Below, piece after piece: positions 17,063 to 25,519 of a stretch of DNA of 64,000 bases. Within the stretch, counting starts at the first letter, position 1; every line of letters begins with the position of its first letter. The notes under the pieces were generated by a model, which saw nothing but the letters and a program-made list of their open reading frames with translations, searched no databases and had not been told where the DNA came from. The stretch is from Oryzomonas sp. (GTDB taxonomy: Bacteria > Desulfobacterota > Desulfuromonadia > Geobacterales > Pseudopelobacteraceae): positions 62,001 through 126,000 of the forward strand of contig JARLHN010000009.1 of the NCBI GenBank assembly GCA_031292255.1. The letters run 5' to 3'. The translations under genes and the position numbers were made by a program.

Positions 17063-17767
17063 GTGGAGATCGACTACACCCAACTGGAAGAGCGGCTGGC
17101 ATACCGTTTCAACGACCGCGGCCTGGCATGCCGGGCACTGACCCATCCCTCCTGGCAACATGAGAGCAACGGCGATGGGGACGACGATTACCAACGCCTG
17201 GAATTCCTGGGGGACGCGGTGCTGGGCATGTTGCTGGCCGAGATGCTCTACTCCCGCTTTCCGGGCTGGGATGAGGGCAACCTGTCCCGCTCCAGGGCTC
17301 ATTTGGCCGGGCAGGGGACCCTGGCAAGCCTGGCCCGTTCCCTTGACCTGGGCGGCCTCATCCGCCTCGGCCGGGGCGAGGAGCAGACCGCCGGCCGCAG
17401 CAAGGATTCGATCCTGTCGGACGTGCTTGAGGCGCTGATCGCGGCCATCTATCAGGATGGCGGGCTGGAGGCGGCCCGCAGCCTGGTGGCCCGCCTGTTC
17501 GAGAGTATGCTTGGTGCCCCCGACAGCCGTGATCCGAGGCGGGACGCCAAGAGCGAGCTGCAGGAACTGCTTTCGGCGCTGGGTCTGCCGCCGCCGGAAT
17601 ATCGACTGAGCGGGGAGTCCGGTCCGCCCCATGACCGGCTGTTCCGCTTTGAATTGCTGGTGGACGGAGGCGTGGCGGGCGAAGGGGAGGGGCGGTCGAA
17701 GAAGGTCGCCCAGCAGGCCGCAGCCGCACAGGCGCTGGAAAGGTTTTCATCCGACCGGGACAACTGA
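17063..17767 (+). CDS. rnc: Ribonuclease III
   Basis: The 234-residue RNase III has the signature RLEFLGDAVLGMLLAE with the acidic catalytic residues, DVLEALIAAIYQDGG in the second half of the nuclease domain, and a C-terminal dsRNA-binding domain (from about 160, DAKSELQELLSALG to KKVAQQAAAAQALERF). It cleaves double-stranded RNA in rRNA maturation and mRNA decay. The start codon is GTG, with AGGAG at good spacing. The following radical SAM gene starts 2 bp after the stop, so they are co-transcribed. Confidence 0.96.
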   Translation: MEIDYTQLEERLAYRFNDRGLACRALTHPSWQHESNGDGDDDYQRLEFLGDAVLGMLLAEMLYSRFPGWDEGNLSRSRAHLAGQGTLASLARSLDLGGLIRLGRGEEQTAGRSKDSILSDVLEALIAAIYQDGGLEAARSLVARLFESMLGAPDSRDPRRDAKSELQELLSALGLPPPEYRLSGESGPPHDRLFRFELLVDGGVAGEGEGRSKKVAQQAAAAQALERFSSDRDN

Positions 17768-17768
17768 C

Positions 17769-18827
17769 GTGGGAGCGGTCACGATTCCTTTCTTCATAAG
17801 TCACCAAGGCTGCCCTCACACCTGCGTCTTCTGCGACCAACGCGCCATCTCCGGTTCTCGCGGCAATCTGCCGGACCGGGAGCAGATCCGGTCCGCCATC
17901 GGTTCCTGGCAGCGTTCGGCCGCCGGACGCCCGCTTGAAGTGGCCTTTTTCGGCGGCAGCTTTTCCGCCCTGCCGGAACAGGTGCAGGATGAACTGCTGG
18001 CCCCGGTACGCCCCTTTCTGGAAAGCGGCGTTGTCAGGTCGATCAGGGTATCCACCCGGCCGGACTGCCTGGATGGTGCCGTGGTGCGCCGCCTGGCCGG
18101 CCAAGGGGTCGCTGTCATCGAAGTCGGCGTGCAATCCATGGATGACGCCGTGCTGGCGTTGAGCGGCCGGGGGCACGACGCGGCCGCAGCCGAGGCCGCC
18201 CTTCGCTGCATCAGGGAAGAGGGGCTGACTGCCGGGGCCCAGTTGATGCCCGGTCTGCCGGGCGACACGTCCGCCGGTGCGCTCCGGTCGCTGGAACGGG
18301 TAATCGCCGCCGGCGCCGCCTTTGTGCGGCTCTACCCGGTGGTGGTGCTGAAAGGGACGGAGCTGGCCCGGCGCTATCAGGCGCGCGAATATCGTCCCTT
18401 GGACCGGGACCAGGGCATTACGCTCTGCAAGCAGCTTCTGCACAAGGCCATGCGGGCCGGGATCGACGTCATCCGCATCGGGCTCCAGGCGGGCGATGGG
18501 CTGAACAGCGCAACGGTTCTGGCCGGCTGCTGGCATCCGGCGCTCGGCCAATTGGTGCGTTCGGAGCTGTATTTCGACCTGCTGCGGCAGCTCACGGCAA
18601 CCCTGCCCGGCGATGCCCCCTTCAGGATCGCCTGCCATCCCTCGCGGCTTTCGGATGTGATCGGCCAGAAACGGCGCAACGTGGTACGCCTGCGTCCGTC
18701 AGGCGGGCCGATTTTAGTCAGGCCGGATGATTCCCTTTTGGCGGAAGAGGTCGTGGTCGAATATTTAGATCAGTGCTTTAGAGGTTCTATCGTAACAGAC
18801 TTGAATTACAACATTAGCGAGGTGTAG
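17769..18827 (+). CDS. Elp3-like radical SAM protein
   Basis: The 352-residue protein opens with IPFFISHQGCPHTCVFCDQ, giving the [4Fe-4S] ligands Cys-x3-Cys-x2-Cys near residues 15-22. Segments such as EVAFFGGSFSALP and the TRPDCLDG and EVGVQSMDD motifs resemble the radical SAM domain of Elp3/COG1243 proteins. The acetyltransferase domain of true Elp3 is absent. Members of this bacterial subgroup lie beside rnc in several Geobacter-like genomes; their substrate, possibly tRNA, is not established. The start is GTG 17769, since the frame further upstream overlaps rnc. Confidence 0.75.
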   Translation: MGAVTIPFFISHQGCPHTCVFCDQRAISGSRGNLPDREQIRSAIGSWQRSAAGRPLEVAFFGGSFSALPEQVQDELLAPVRPFLESGVVRSIRVSTRPDCLDGAVVRRLAGQGVAVIEVGVQSMDDAVLALSGRGHDAAAAEAALRCIREEGLTAGAQLMPGLPGDTSAGALRSLERVIAAGAAFVRLYPVVVLKGTELARRYQAREYRPLDRDQGITLCKQLLHKAMRAGIDVIRIGLQAGDGLNSATVLAGCWHPALGQLVRSELYFDLLRQLTATLPGDAPFRIACHPSRLSDVIGQKRRNVVRLRPSGGPILVRPDDSLLAEEVVVEYLDQCFRGSIVTDLNYNISEV

Positions 18828-18830
18828 TCC

Positions 18831-19904
18831 ATGCGTAAAGAATCACTGGCATTTCTGGAAAAGCTTCTCGACGCCCCCAGCCCTTCCGGCTATGAACAGC
18901 CGGCCCAGCGGGTTTTCCGCGACTATGTGGCCCCTTACTGCGACGAGGTGACCACCGACGTGATGGGCAACGTGTTTGCCCGTATCGCCGGCAAAGGGAA
19001 GGATCTGCCGCGGGTCATGATCGTAGGGCATACCGACGAGATCGGCCTGCAGGTCAAGTATATCGACGACAAGGGGTATCTCTACTTTGCCGCCGTGGGC
19101 GGGGTGGATGCCCATCTGACCCCCGGCAAGCGGGTCAATGTCCATACCGAGACCGGACCCCTGGCGGGCGTGATCGGCAAAAAGCCGATCCACCTGATGG
19201 ACGCCAAGGACCGGGAGACCGTGGTCAAGTTGGAATCCCAGTACATCGACATCGGCGCCAAGGACAAGAAAGAGGCCCAGAAGCTGGTCAGGGTCGGGGA
19301 TGCGGTCACCTTCGAGAGCGCCTTTACCCGTCTGGCGGGCGACCGGGTCGCCTCGCGCGGCTTCGACGACAAGGCCGGCTGCTTCGTGGTGGCCGAGGTG
19401 CTGCGCCTGGTGGCGGCCGACAAGAAAAAGCTGGCCGTGGACCTCTACGGCGTTTCATCCGTACAGGAGGAGATCGGCCTGCGGGGCGGCACCACCAGTT
19501 GCTATGCCGTCAACCCGGACGTGGGCATCTGCGTGGAAGTGGATTTTGCCACCGATCAGCCCGACGTTGAGAAGAAGCACAACGGCGAGGTGGCCCTGGG
19601 CAAGGGACCGATCCTGACCCGTGGGGCCAACATCAACCCCCACCTGTTGGAGCTGCTCTCCGCGGCGGCCGAAAAGGAAAAGATCAGCGTGCAGCATACC
19701 GCCAACCCCCGCGCGACCGGTACCGACGCCAACGTCATGCAGATCACCCGCAACGGCGTGGCCACGGCCCTGGTCAAGATCCCGCTGCGCTACATGCACA
19801 CACCGGTGGAGACGGTCTCCCTGGGCGACATGGTGGATGCCGCCAAGCTGATCGTGGCTGCGCTGGAAAGGATCACCACCCGGCAGGAGTTCATACCGGC
19901 TTGA
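18831..19904 (+). CDS. M42 family metallo-aminopeptidase
   Basis: The 357-residue enzyme carries the M42 (FrvX/TET) landmarks: VGHTDEIGLQV with the first metal His, GFDDKAGC with the bridging Asp, the catalytic SSVQEEIGLRG, EVDFATD with another metal ligand, and the terminal MHTPVETVSLGD with the last His. Members are cytosolic dodecameric aminopeptidases that trim peptides; older 'cellulase M' or 'endoglucanase' names are errors. It starts 3 bp after the radical SAM stop and ends before a strong intrinsic terminator at 20070. It is the last ordinary gene before the acquired CRISPR island. Confidence 0.92.
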   Translation: MRKESLAFLEKLLDAPSPSGYEQPAQRVFRDYVAPYCDEVTTDVMGNVFARIAGKGKDLPRVMIVGHTDEIGLQVKYIDDKGYLYFAAVGGVDAHLTPGKRVNVHTETGPLAGVIGKKPIHLMDAKDRETVVKLESQYIDIGAKDKKEAQKLVRVGDAVTFESAFTRLAGDRVASRGFDDKAGCFVVAEVLRLVAADKKKLAVDLYGVSSVQEEIGLRGGTTSCYAVNPDVGICVEVDFATDQPDVEKKHNGEVALGKGPILTRGANINPHLLELLSAAAEKEKISVQHTANPRATGTDANVMQITRNGVATALVKIPLRYMHTPVETVSLGDMVDAAKLIVAALERITTRQEFIPA

Positions 19905-19917
19905 AGAATTTCCGCTG

Positions 19918-20024
19918 TAGGGGCGCTGCTTGCCGCGCCCTGATGCTTTTTTGAAATTCACAGAAAAACAGTGCGCGGCAAAATCAAGGGCGTGAAAACA
20001 GGGCGCGGCAAGCAGCGCCCCTAC
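19918..20024. repeat. Inverted pair of the GCTTGCCGCGCCC repeat family
   Basis: 19918-19943 reads GTAGGGGCGCTGC then TTGCCGCGCCCTG, and 19999-20024 is its exact inverse. The two arms can fold over a 55-base loop. Two further direct copies are at 20200 and 35581, with a diverged one near 38960. The set resembles REP/REPIN elements mobilised by RAYT transposases; a RAYT fragment lies at 35506. Confidence 0.7.
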
Positions 20025-20069
20025 AAGGTTGTTGCACTTAATTGCACAAGTTATTTCATGATTCCACAT

Positions 20070-20099
20070 CCCGTTGCCGTCAAGGCAGCGGGTTTTTTT
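20070..20099 (+). terminator. Intrinsic terminator after the M42 peptidase
   Basis: The stem CCCGTTGCC / GGCAGCGGG (one G-T wobble) with loop GTCAA is followed by seven T residues. It would end the rnc-radical SAM-M42 transcript. Confidence 0.8.
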
Positions 20100-20139
20100 G
20101 TAATATGGGATCAAAAACCCAATTAGAGACTGGTGATAA

Positions 20140-20176
20140 TTCCCCCCTTTGACAAGGGGGGTAGGGGTGATTTGCA
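20140..20176. repeat. Half copy of the CCCCCTTTG inverted-repeat element
   Basis: TTCCCCCCTTTGACAAGGGG followed by GTAGGGGTGATTTGC matches the left arm of the element at 12171-12255; the right arm is missing. Confidence 0.6.
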
Positions 20177-20199
20177 TCGAGTTATGTGAGCCTTTCAGG

Positions 20200-20228
20200 G
20201 TAGGGTCGCTGCTTGCCGCGCCCGGTTT
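20200..20228 (+). repeat. Left flanking direct copy of the GCTTGCCGCGCCC repeat
   Basis: It starts GTAGGGTCGCTGC and ends TTGCCGCGCCCGGTTT. The right flanking copy at 35581 has the same orientation and differs at only two positions, so the pair brackets the CRISPR island as direct repeats. Confidence 0.65.
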
Positions 20229-20331
20229 TCGCACCCTGATTGTGCATTTCTGATCCCTGTTTCGAATATTTTTATCGTGAATGACGTATTGTGTCCTATA
20301 TGTATGAAATATTTTTCGCGCGAAGGGTCTG

Positions 20332-20500
20332 ATGAGATACGTGGTTGTGGATGTGGAAACCACCGGCTTGTCGGTCCAGCGGGGCGGGCAGATGATCGAG
20401 GTCGGCGAGGTGGCGTTAGATGACGGCGTTATTGTGGCAGTTGGACACCCTGATTGACGCCCGCCTGGCGGTTCGGGTGTGGGTGGGGGTGGAGGTATGA
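20332..20500 (+). pseudogene. Truncated, frameshifted DnaQ-type 3'-5' exonuclease remnant
   Basis: The ATG at 20332 begins MRYVVVDVETTGLSVQRGG, which contains the ExoI motif DxETTG of DEDD exonucleases such as the polymerase III epsilon subunit. The frame ends after 41 codons (stop 20455-20457). Shifting one base at about 20440 restores a plausible continuation, LDTLIDARLAVRV, so a frameshift is followed by truncation at about 20480. The ExoII and ExoIII motifs are absent. It is a dead fragment, apparently cut when the island or its precursors inserted. Confidence 0.65.
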
Positions 20501-20576
20501 CCTCTGTCCCACCTTCTTGCTTCCGTACAACTTTGTAGTGGTGCATAACTTGCTGAAATTTAAAATATTACTAAAA

Positions 20577-20650
20577 AGTGTTCATTATCTGGACACATGA
20601 CTAACCTGTTGTTTATTAGGTAGTTATGACGAAGTGTTCAGTTTCTGGAC
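20577..20650. repeat. Two 18-bp direct repeats resembling IS ends
   Basis: AGTGTTCATTATCTGGAC (20577-20594) and AGTGTTCAGTTTCTGGAC (20633-20650) match at 16 of 18 positions, 56 bases apart. Their complement starts GTCCAGA and ends TGAACACT, which resembles the repeated transposase-binding ends of IS21-like elements. No transposase gene is adjacent, so this is probably a scar. The surrounding 20501-20790 stretch is AT-rich and shows no gene I can support. Confidence 0.4.
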
Positions 20651-20794
20651 GTTTTAAGGAATGCCGTGCTTCCGGTAAAATCTCAATAAAAATTGAAAGT
20701 ATTTGAATTTATTTGAGTAAATATGGAATGGATTGTTTGGCACTGAATATGAAGAGATATATTCATTTTTATAAGTTGGCAAGATGGAAGGCCG

Positions 20795-21037
20795 ATCCCG
20801 CCATCTCTTCAACGGGAGATTATTCACGAGTGCCAGGCCGCAGGAATCAGGATTGCCAAGGCGATGGGCGGGCGATAGCATTGGCAACCGAACAGCTCGA
20901 AGAGACAAATCAAATTGTCGCACCCGGCGTACCTAAGGCGGGATCTGAAGTGCAGTAGAGAGACGCTGTACAAATATTTGAGAAAGGGGAGACGAGTGAG
21001 TTATATGGGAAATCACTTTTCAGGTAACCCAAATTGA
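20795..21037 (+). pseudogene. C-terminal remnant of a serine resolvase/invertase
   Basis: In one frame the sequence reads LQREIIHECQAAGIRIAKAMGGR, then a TAG stop (20876-20878), then in the same frame continues to CSRETLYKYLRKGRR. Intact serine resolvases have a long-helix segment ending REGIALAKAKG, and about 40-50 residues later a helix-turn-helix ending SRETLYxYLR, so order and spacing fit. The catalytic N-terminal domain is missing and the middle is degenerate. It marks an old mobile element immediately left of cas1. ORFs of 81 and 89 codons overlapping it are artefacts of other frames. Confidence 0.5.
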
Positions 21038-21191
21038 CGATTCATTTTAGCAACAATTTAAGAAACTTATAGTTTGACCGCCCTGTGCTATATGATAAAA
21101 GTTGATATCTGTAACTTCGTGCCGCTGAAATTCAACAAAGGCGAAAACTGTCATGACACGCAACACACAGCACCAATAGAGACCCTATAAA

Positions 21192-22169
21192 ATGAATGAC
21201 CTATCACCTTCAGATTTAAAAATGATCATGCATTCCAAACGAGCAAATATTTACTATCTACAACACTGTCGTGTATTAGTTAACGGCGGTCGGGTAGAGT
21301 ATGTAACAGAGGAAGGCAAAAGCTCCCTTTACTGGAACATACCCATTGCCAACACCACTTCACTGCTGCTCGGCACCGGTACTTCCATCACTCAAATGGC
21401 AATGCGAGAGCTTGCAAAAGCCGGGGTGCTGGTCGGTTTTTGTGGTGGTGGCGGCACACCGCTGTTCGCCGCAAACGAAGTACAGGTGGATGTCTCTTGG
21501 TTGACACCGCAGAGTGAATATCGCCCGACAGAATACCTGCAGCACTGGGTGAGCTTCTGGTTTAACGATGAAAAGCGGCTCATGGCTGCCAAAGCCTTTC
21601 AGCTCGCACGGCTTGAGCAGATTGAAAAACAGTGGCTCAGCCCGCGCATGCAACGGGAGGATGGCTTTACGGTGAATCGCGACCATTTGATATCGCTACT
21701 GAACAGCACCAGGGATGCATTGGACCAGTGTCACAACAATAACAACATCTTGGCCCAGGAAGCCACACTCACCAAAGCACTCTACAAAATAGCGGTCAGC
21801 ACGGTCAGATATGGCGAATTTACCCGCTCCAAACGAGGGTCGGGCACAGATGTTGCCAATCGTTTTCTGGATCACGGCAATTACCTTGCCTATGGACTGG
21901 GCGCTACGGCGGCATGGGTACTCGGTTTGCCCCATGGCTTGGCGGTGCTGCACGGTAAAACGCGCCGAGGTGGCTTGGTGTTTGATATCGCAGATTTGAT
22001 CAAGGATGCCCTCATTTTACCGCAAGCCTTTATTGCCGCTATGCAGGGTGAAGATGAACAGGAATTCCGTCGGCGCTGCACCGAAGGCTTTAACCAGGCA
22101 GAAGCGCTTGATGTGATGATCGATACCATAAAAAACGTCGCTGTATCGCTCAGCGAGGTAGGGAAATGA
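21192..22169 (+). CDS. cas1: Type I-F CRISPR integrase Cas1
   Basis: The 325-residue protein is Cas1 of subtype I-F, the metal-dependent integrase that inserts new spacers at the leader end. The acidic/His metal site is complete: Glu190, His254, Asp265 and Asp268 (in ILAQEATL, LAVLHGKT and LVFDIADLI), at the same numbers as in Pseudomonas aeruginosa Cas1. The start ATG lacks a strong ribosome-binding site. The gene overlaps cas2-3 by 4 bp (ATGA). In I-F systems Cas1 forms a complex with the Cas2-3 fusion, in line with this coupling. Base composition is visibly less GC-rich than flanking housekeeping genes, consistent with transfer. Confidence 0.96.
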   Translation: MNDLSPSDLKMIMHSKRANIYYLQHCRVLVNGGRVEYVTEEGKSSLYWNIPIANTTSLLLGTGTSITQMAMRELAKAGVLVGFCGGGGTPLFAANEVQVDVSWLTPQSEYRPTEYLQHWVSFWFNDEKRLMAAKAFQLARLEQIEKQWLSPRMQREDGFTVNRDHLISLLNSTRDALDQCHNNNNILAQEATLTKALYKIAVSTVRYGEFTRSKRGSGTDVANRFLDHGNYLAYGLGATAAWVLGLPHGLAVLHGKTRRGGLVFDIADLIKDALILPQAFIAAMQGEDEQEFRRRCTEGFNQAEALDVMIDTIKNVAVSLSEVGK

Positions 22170-25100
22170 ATGTCATGTTTGTCTCGCAGTGCAGCAAACG
22201 GGCGTTGGTGGAAACCCGCCGCGTTCTGGATCAGTTTGCGGAGCGCAAAGGAGAACGCACCTGGCAGACGGCAATTACGCAGCAAGGGCTGGCAACACTG
22301 CGAAAGATGTTGCGCAAGACTGCCAAACGTAACACTGCGGTTGCCTGTCATTGGATAAAATCCGCCAACCGGACTGAACTTCTCTGGATTGTTGGCAGCC
22401 TGCGAGAATTTAACGAACAAGGCTCGGTGCCTACCAACACCACCGGACAGGATATCCTCAGGTCACAACGTGAAAACCAGTGGCATACGGCAGAGGTCAT
22501 ATCGCTACTAGCGGCAATAGGCGGGCTTTTTCATGATGTTGGCAAGGCGAATAAACTCTTTCAACAAAAACTAAAACCGACATCCATCTGCAATAAATCT
22601 GAACCATATCGCCATGAATGGGTTTCGTTACGCATGTTTCAGGCGTTTGTCGGTGACATGTCCGACCGTCAGTGGCTTGAGAAACTGAGCACGATCAGTG
22701 AGAATGATGAGAAGGGCCTGTTTGAGGCGCTGATTAAAGATGAACCGGGCACAGCCGGAAACCCATTTAAGACCCTCCTGCCGTCATTTGCACGCACAGT
22801 TGGCTGGTTGTTGGTTGCGCATCACCGCCTGCCCAAATGGGATAAAACGCCCGACAACTCCAACGCACCACGGCTCAACCAAATTGATAGCTGGATGGAA
22901 AGTAGCAGGTGGTTCGGGCCTTCCTGGAATTCGCCCCAGTGTTGTCGTGAAAAATGGTCACCGAATGATAAACATGCGGTTTGGGAATTTGCAGGCGGTA
23001 CTCCCCTGCGCAGCAAGACCTGGCGGGCCAAAGCACACGCAGTTGCGATCCGGGCATTAAAACGACCAGATATCATGCGTGGCGATATCGACTGGATGGC
23101 CGACCCGTTTACCATCCATCTGGCCCGCCTATTTCTAATGCTCTCCGACCATCACTATTCGGCGCACGAGGTGACGCCGGCTTGGCAGGATAGCCACTAT
23201 AACGTGTACGCCAATACTGACCGCGAGTCCAAAAAAGTTAAACAAAAGCTCGATGAACATTTGGTGGGTGTTTGCCATAACGCGATATTACTGGCAAAAG
23301 GGTTGCCGTCACTCAGGCAGTCGCTACCGGCAATAACACGACATAAAGGCTTTAAGAAGCGCAGTGAGAACCCTCACTTTCGTTGGCAGGACAAAGCCTA
23401 TGAGCTTGCCTGTGGCATAAGGGAGCGATCTGACGAGCACGGTTTTTTCGGCGTCAATATGGCCTCAACCGGCTGCGGCAAAACATTTGCCAATGGTCGC
23501 ATCATGTATGGTCTGGCAAATGAAAAAATAGGCTGTCGCTTCAGCATTGCCCTTGGTCTACGTACCTTGACGCTGCAAACAGGTGATGCGCTGCGCGAAC
23601 GGCTTAAACTTGAGGATGACGATCTGGCGGTGTTGATCGGTTCCCTGGCCGTGCGGGAGTTGCACGATTTCAATAATGATCACGAGACACTTATTGGTTC
23701 TGAATCGGCTGAAGAGCTATTTGCCGAAAATCAGTATGTATGTTATGAAGGCGCGCTTGATGATAGCCGCCTTAATCAGTGGCTACAGAACGCGCCGAAA
23801 CTTCACCAACTGGTGAGCGCGCCTATTCTGGTAAGCACTATCGACCACATGACACCGGCAACAGAAGGCGAGCGCGGTGGTAAGCAGATTGCGCCCATGC
23901 TGAGGCTGCTTTCCTCCGATCTGGTGCTTGATGAGCCGGATGACTTTGACCTTGCCGATATGCATGCTTTGACTCGCTTGGTACATTGGGCTGGTCTACT
24001 TGGCTCGCGAGTTTTGCTTTCCTCTGCTACGTTGCCACCAGCGCTTATCCGGTCACTTTTCGATGCTTATTCCGCCGGTCGCCGTGCCTATCAGAATGCA
24101 TGTGGCGAGCCTGGGCGGGCACTGAATGTTTGCTGTGCATGGTTCGATGAAAACGGAGTTGCACAAAGTGACCATGCCGAACTGGCAACATTTGCCGAGG
24201 CTCATGGCTATTTTGTGCAAAAACGGATGGAAAAGCTGGTAAAAGCCGCGCCGGTTCGTCAGGCTGAGCTGTTGCAGGTAAAAGCCGAACAACCAACGGC
24301 TGAAAAGGCTGCCGAGGCAATTGCAAATGCAGTGCATGGCGCAATACACCGCTTGCATGCCAACCACAATCAGGTTCATCCCAACACAGTCAAGCGCATC
24401 TCCATCGGCCTGGTACGCATGGCCAATATCAATCCTCTCGTCGCGTTGGCAAAACAACTGCTGGTCACTCCGCCTTGCAGTGACCACCGTATTCATTACT
24501 GCGTCTACCATAGCCAATATCCGCTGGCGCTGCGTTCAGCAATGGAACAGCGGCTGGATGGCGTACTTAACCGGAATGATCCTCAGACAATCTGGCAGCA
24601 ACCGAGTATTCAGCAGGCTTTGGCTGAATATCCCGAAGACAATCATATTTTTGTCGTCTTGGCTACCTCGGTTGCCGAAGTCGGCCGAGATCATGACTAC
24701 GACTGGGCAATTGCCGAACCCAGCTCCATGCGGTCGCTGATTCAGTTGGCCGGAAGAATACAACGACACCGCAATCAGGTGCCGCAAACACCAAATTTAC
24801 AGATCCTTTCCCATAACTACCGGGCTTTGGTTGGTAGAACCATAGCCTTTGAAAAGCCCGGTTTTGAATCAGGGCAGTTCCCTCTGAAATCCCATGATCT
24901 TAACGATGTGTTGGAGAAAGGGCAATTTCAGGTCATCAATGCAATACCCCGAATCTCAGAGCGCAGCCCGCTGAGTGCAGATAATAATCTGGCGGACCTG
25001 GAACATGTGCATCTTGCCGCCAAGCTTTTTGGCAGCGAACAGCCGGAAGTTTTGGACTACGCAGCACGCTGGTGGCAACATGCCGCACACTGGAGTTTCG

Positions 25101-25429
25101 AGCTGCAACGGCGCACCCCTTTCCGCGCCTCCCAACCCGATGAGGAATATGTGCTTTATTTTTGCGACGAGGGTGAAACTCCGAAATTTAACAAGGTTGA
25201 TGATCGCGGGGAATTGAAGCTTTGTGACAAGGAGTTCGAGCGCGTAGAGCTTGTGCCAAGCCCTGGCGTATCGCTGTGGGGTGACAATGACATTGTCGAA
25301 ATTATGGTTCAGCTCGCTGAAGCGAAGGATATGGAAATTGATCGGGCCTGCAGAAGATTTGGTGTGCTCAGATTGCGGGAGGGGCGCTGGTTTTATAACA
25401 GCGCCTTGGGTGTGCATGGGGTGCTATAG
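22166..25429 (+). CDS. cas3f: Type I-F Cas2-Cas3 fusion nuclease-helicase
   Basis: This 1087-residue fusion is diagnostic of type I-F. Residues 1-95 form the Cas2 domain. The HD nuclease begins with LFHDVGKANKLF (His123-Asp124, Lys127), with more metal His residues at HEW (150) and VAHHRLP (219-220). The SF2 helicase has Walker A STGCGKT (434-440), a DE box (LVLDEPDDFD, 589-590), SSAT, and the motif VI segment QLAGRIQRHR. It unwinds and degrades target DNA after Csy-complex recruitment and also acts with Cas1 in spacer acquisition. All nuclease and helicase motifs look intact. The next gene, csy1, starts about 90 bp later. Confidence 0.96.
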   Translation: MNVMFVSQCSKRALVETRRVLDQFAERKGERTWQTAITQQGLATLRKMLRKTAKRNTAVACHWIKSANRTELLWIVGSLREFNEQGSVPTNTTGQDILRSQRENQWHTAEVISLLAAIGGLFHDVGKANKLFQQKLKPTSICNKSEPYRHEWVSLRMFQAFVGDMSDRQWLEKLSTISENDEKGLFEALIKDEPGTAGNPFKTLLPSFARTVGWLLVAHHRLPKWDKTPDNSNAPRLNQIDSWMESSRWFGPSWNSPQCCREKWSPNDKHAVWEFAGGTPLRSKTWRAKAHAVAIRALKRPDIMRGDIDWMADPFTIHLARLFLMLSDHHYSAHEVTPAWQDSHYNVYANTDRESKKVKQKLDEHLVGVCHNAILLAKGLPSLRQSLPAITRHKGFKKRSENPHFRWQDKAYELACGIRERSDEHGFFGVNMASTGCGKTFANGRIMYGLANEKIGCRFSIALGLRTLTLQTGDALRERLKLEDDDLAVLIGSLAVRELHDFNNDHETLIGSESAEELFAENQYVCYEGALDDSRLNQWLQNAPKLHQLVSAPILVSTIDHMTPATEGERGGKQIAPMLRLLSSDLVLDEPDDFDLADMHALTRLVHWAGLLGSRVLLSSATLPPALIRSLFDAYSAGRRAYQNACGEPGRALNVCCAWFDENGVAQSDHAELATFAEAHGYFVQKRMEKLVKAAPVRQAELLQVKAEQPTAEKAAEAIANAVHGAIHRLHANHNQVHPNTVKRISIGLVRMANINPLVALAKQLLVTPPCSDHRIHYCVYHSQYPLALRSAMEQRLDGVLNRNDPQTIWQQPSIQQALAEYPEDNHIFVVLATSVAEVGRDHDYDWAIAEPSSMRSLIQLAGRIQRHRNQVPQTPNLQILSHNYRALVGRTIAFEKPGFESGQFPLKSHDLNDVLEKGQFQVINAIPRISERSPLSADNNLADLEHVHLAAKLFGSEQPEVLDYAARWWQHAAHWSFELQRRTPFRASQPDEEYVLYFCDEGETPKFNKVDDRGELKLCDKEFERVELVPSPGVSLWGDNDIVEIMVQLAEAKDMEIDRACRRFGVLRLREGRWFYNSALGVHGVL

Positions 25430-25519
25430 GATTAAGCTGGCTGCAAAGTTAGAATATCCCCCCTCCACTTAGTTAAAGAGAGGGCAGGTGGTGCAATAAC
25501 AACTCAACTGGAGGTAACC

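Noticed and set aside
20713-20958. 81-codon plus-strand frame and 89-codon minus-strand frame in the gap left of cas1
   Set aside because: Neither shows family features. The resolvase-like homology is in another frame, and the region is degenerate.
21060-21110. Promoter for cas1 from TTGACC near 21074
   Set aside because: No -10 hexamer sits at 16-18 bases; TATATGAT and GATAAA are too close.
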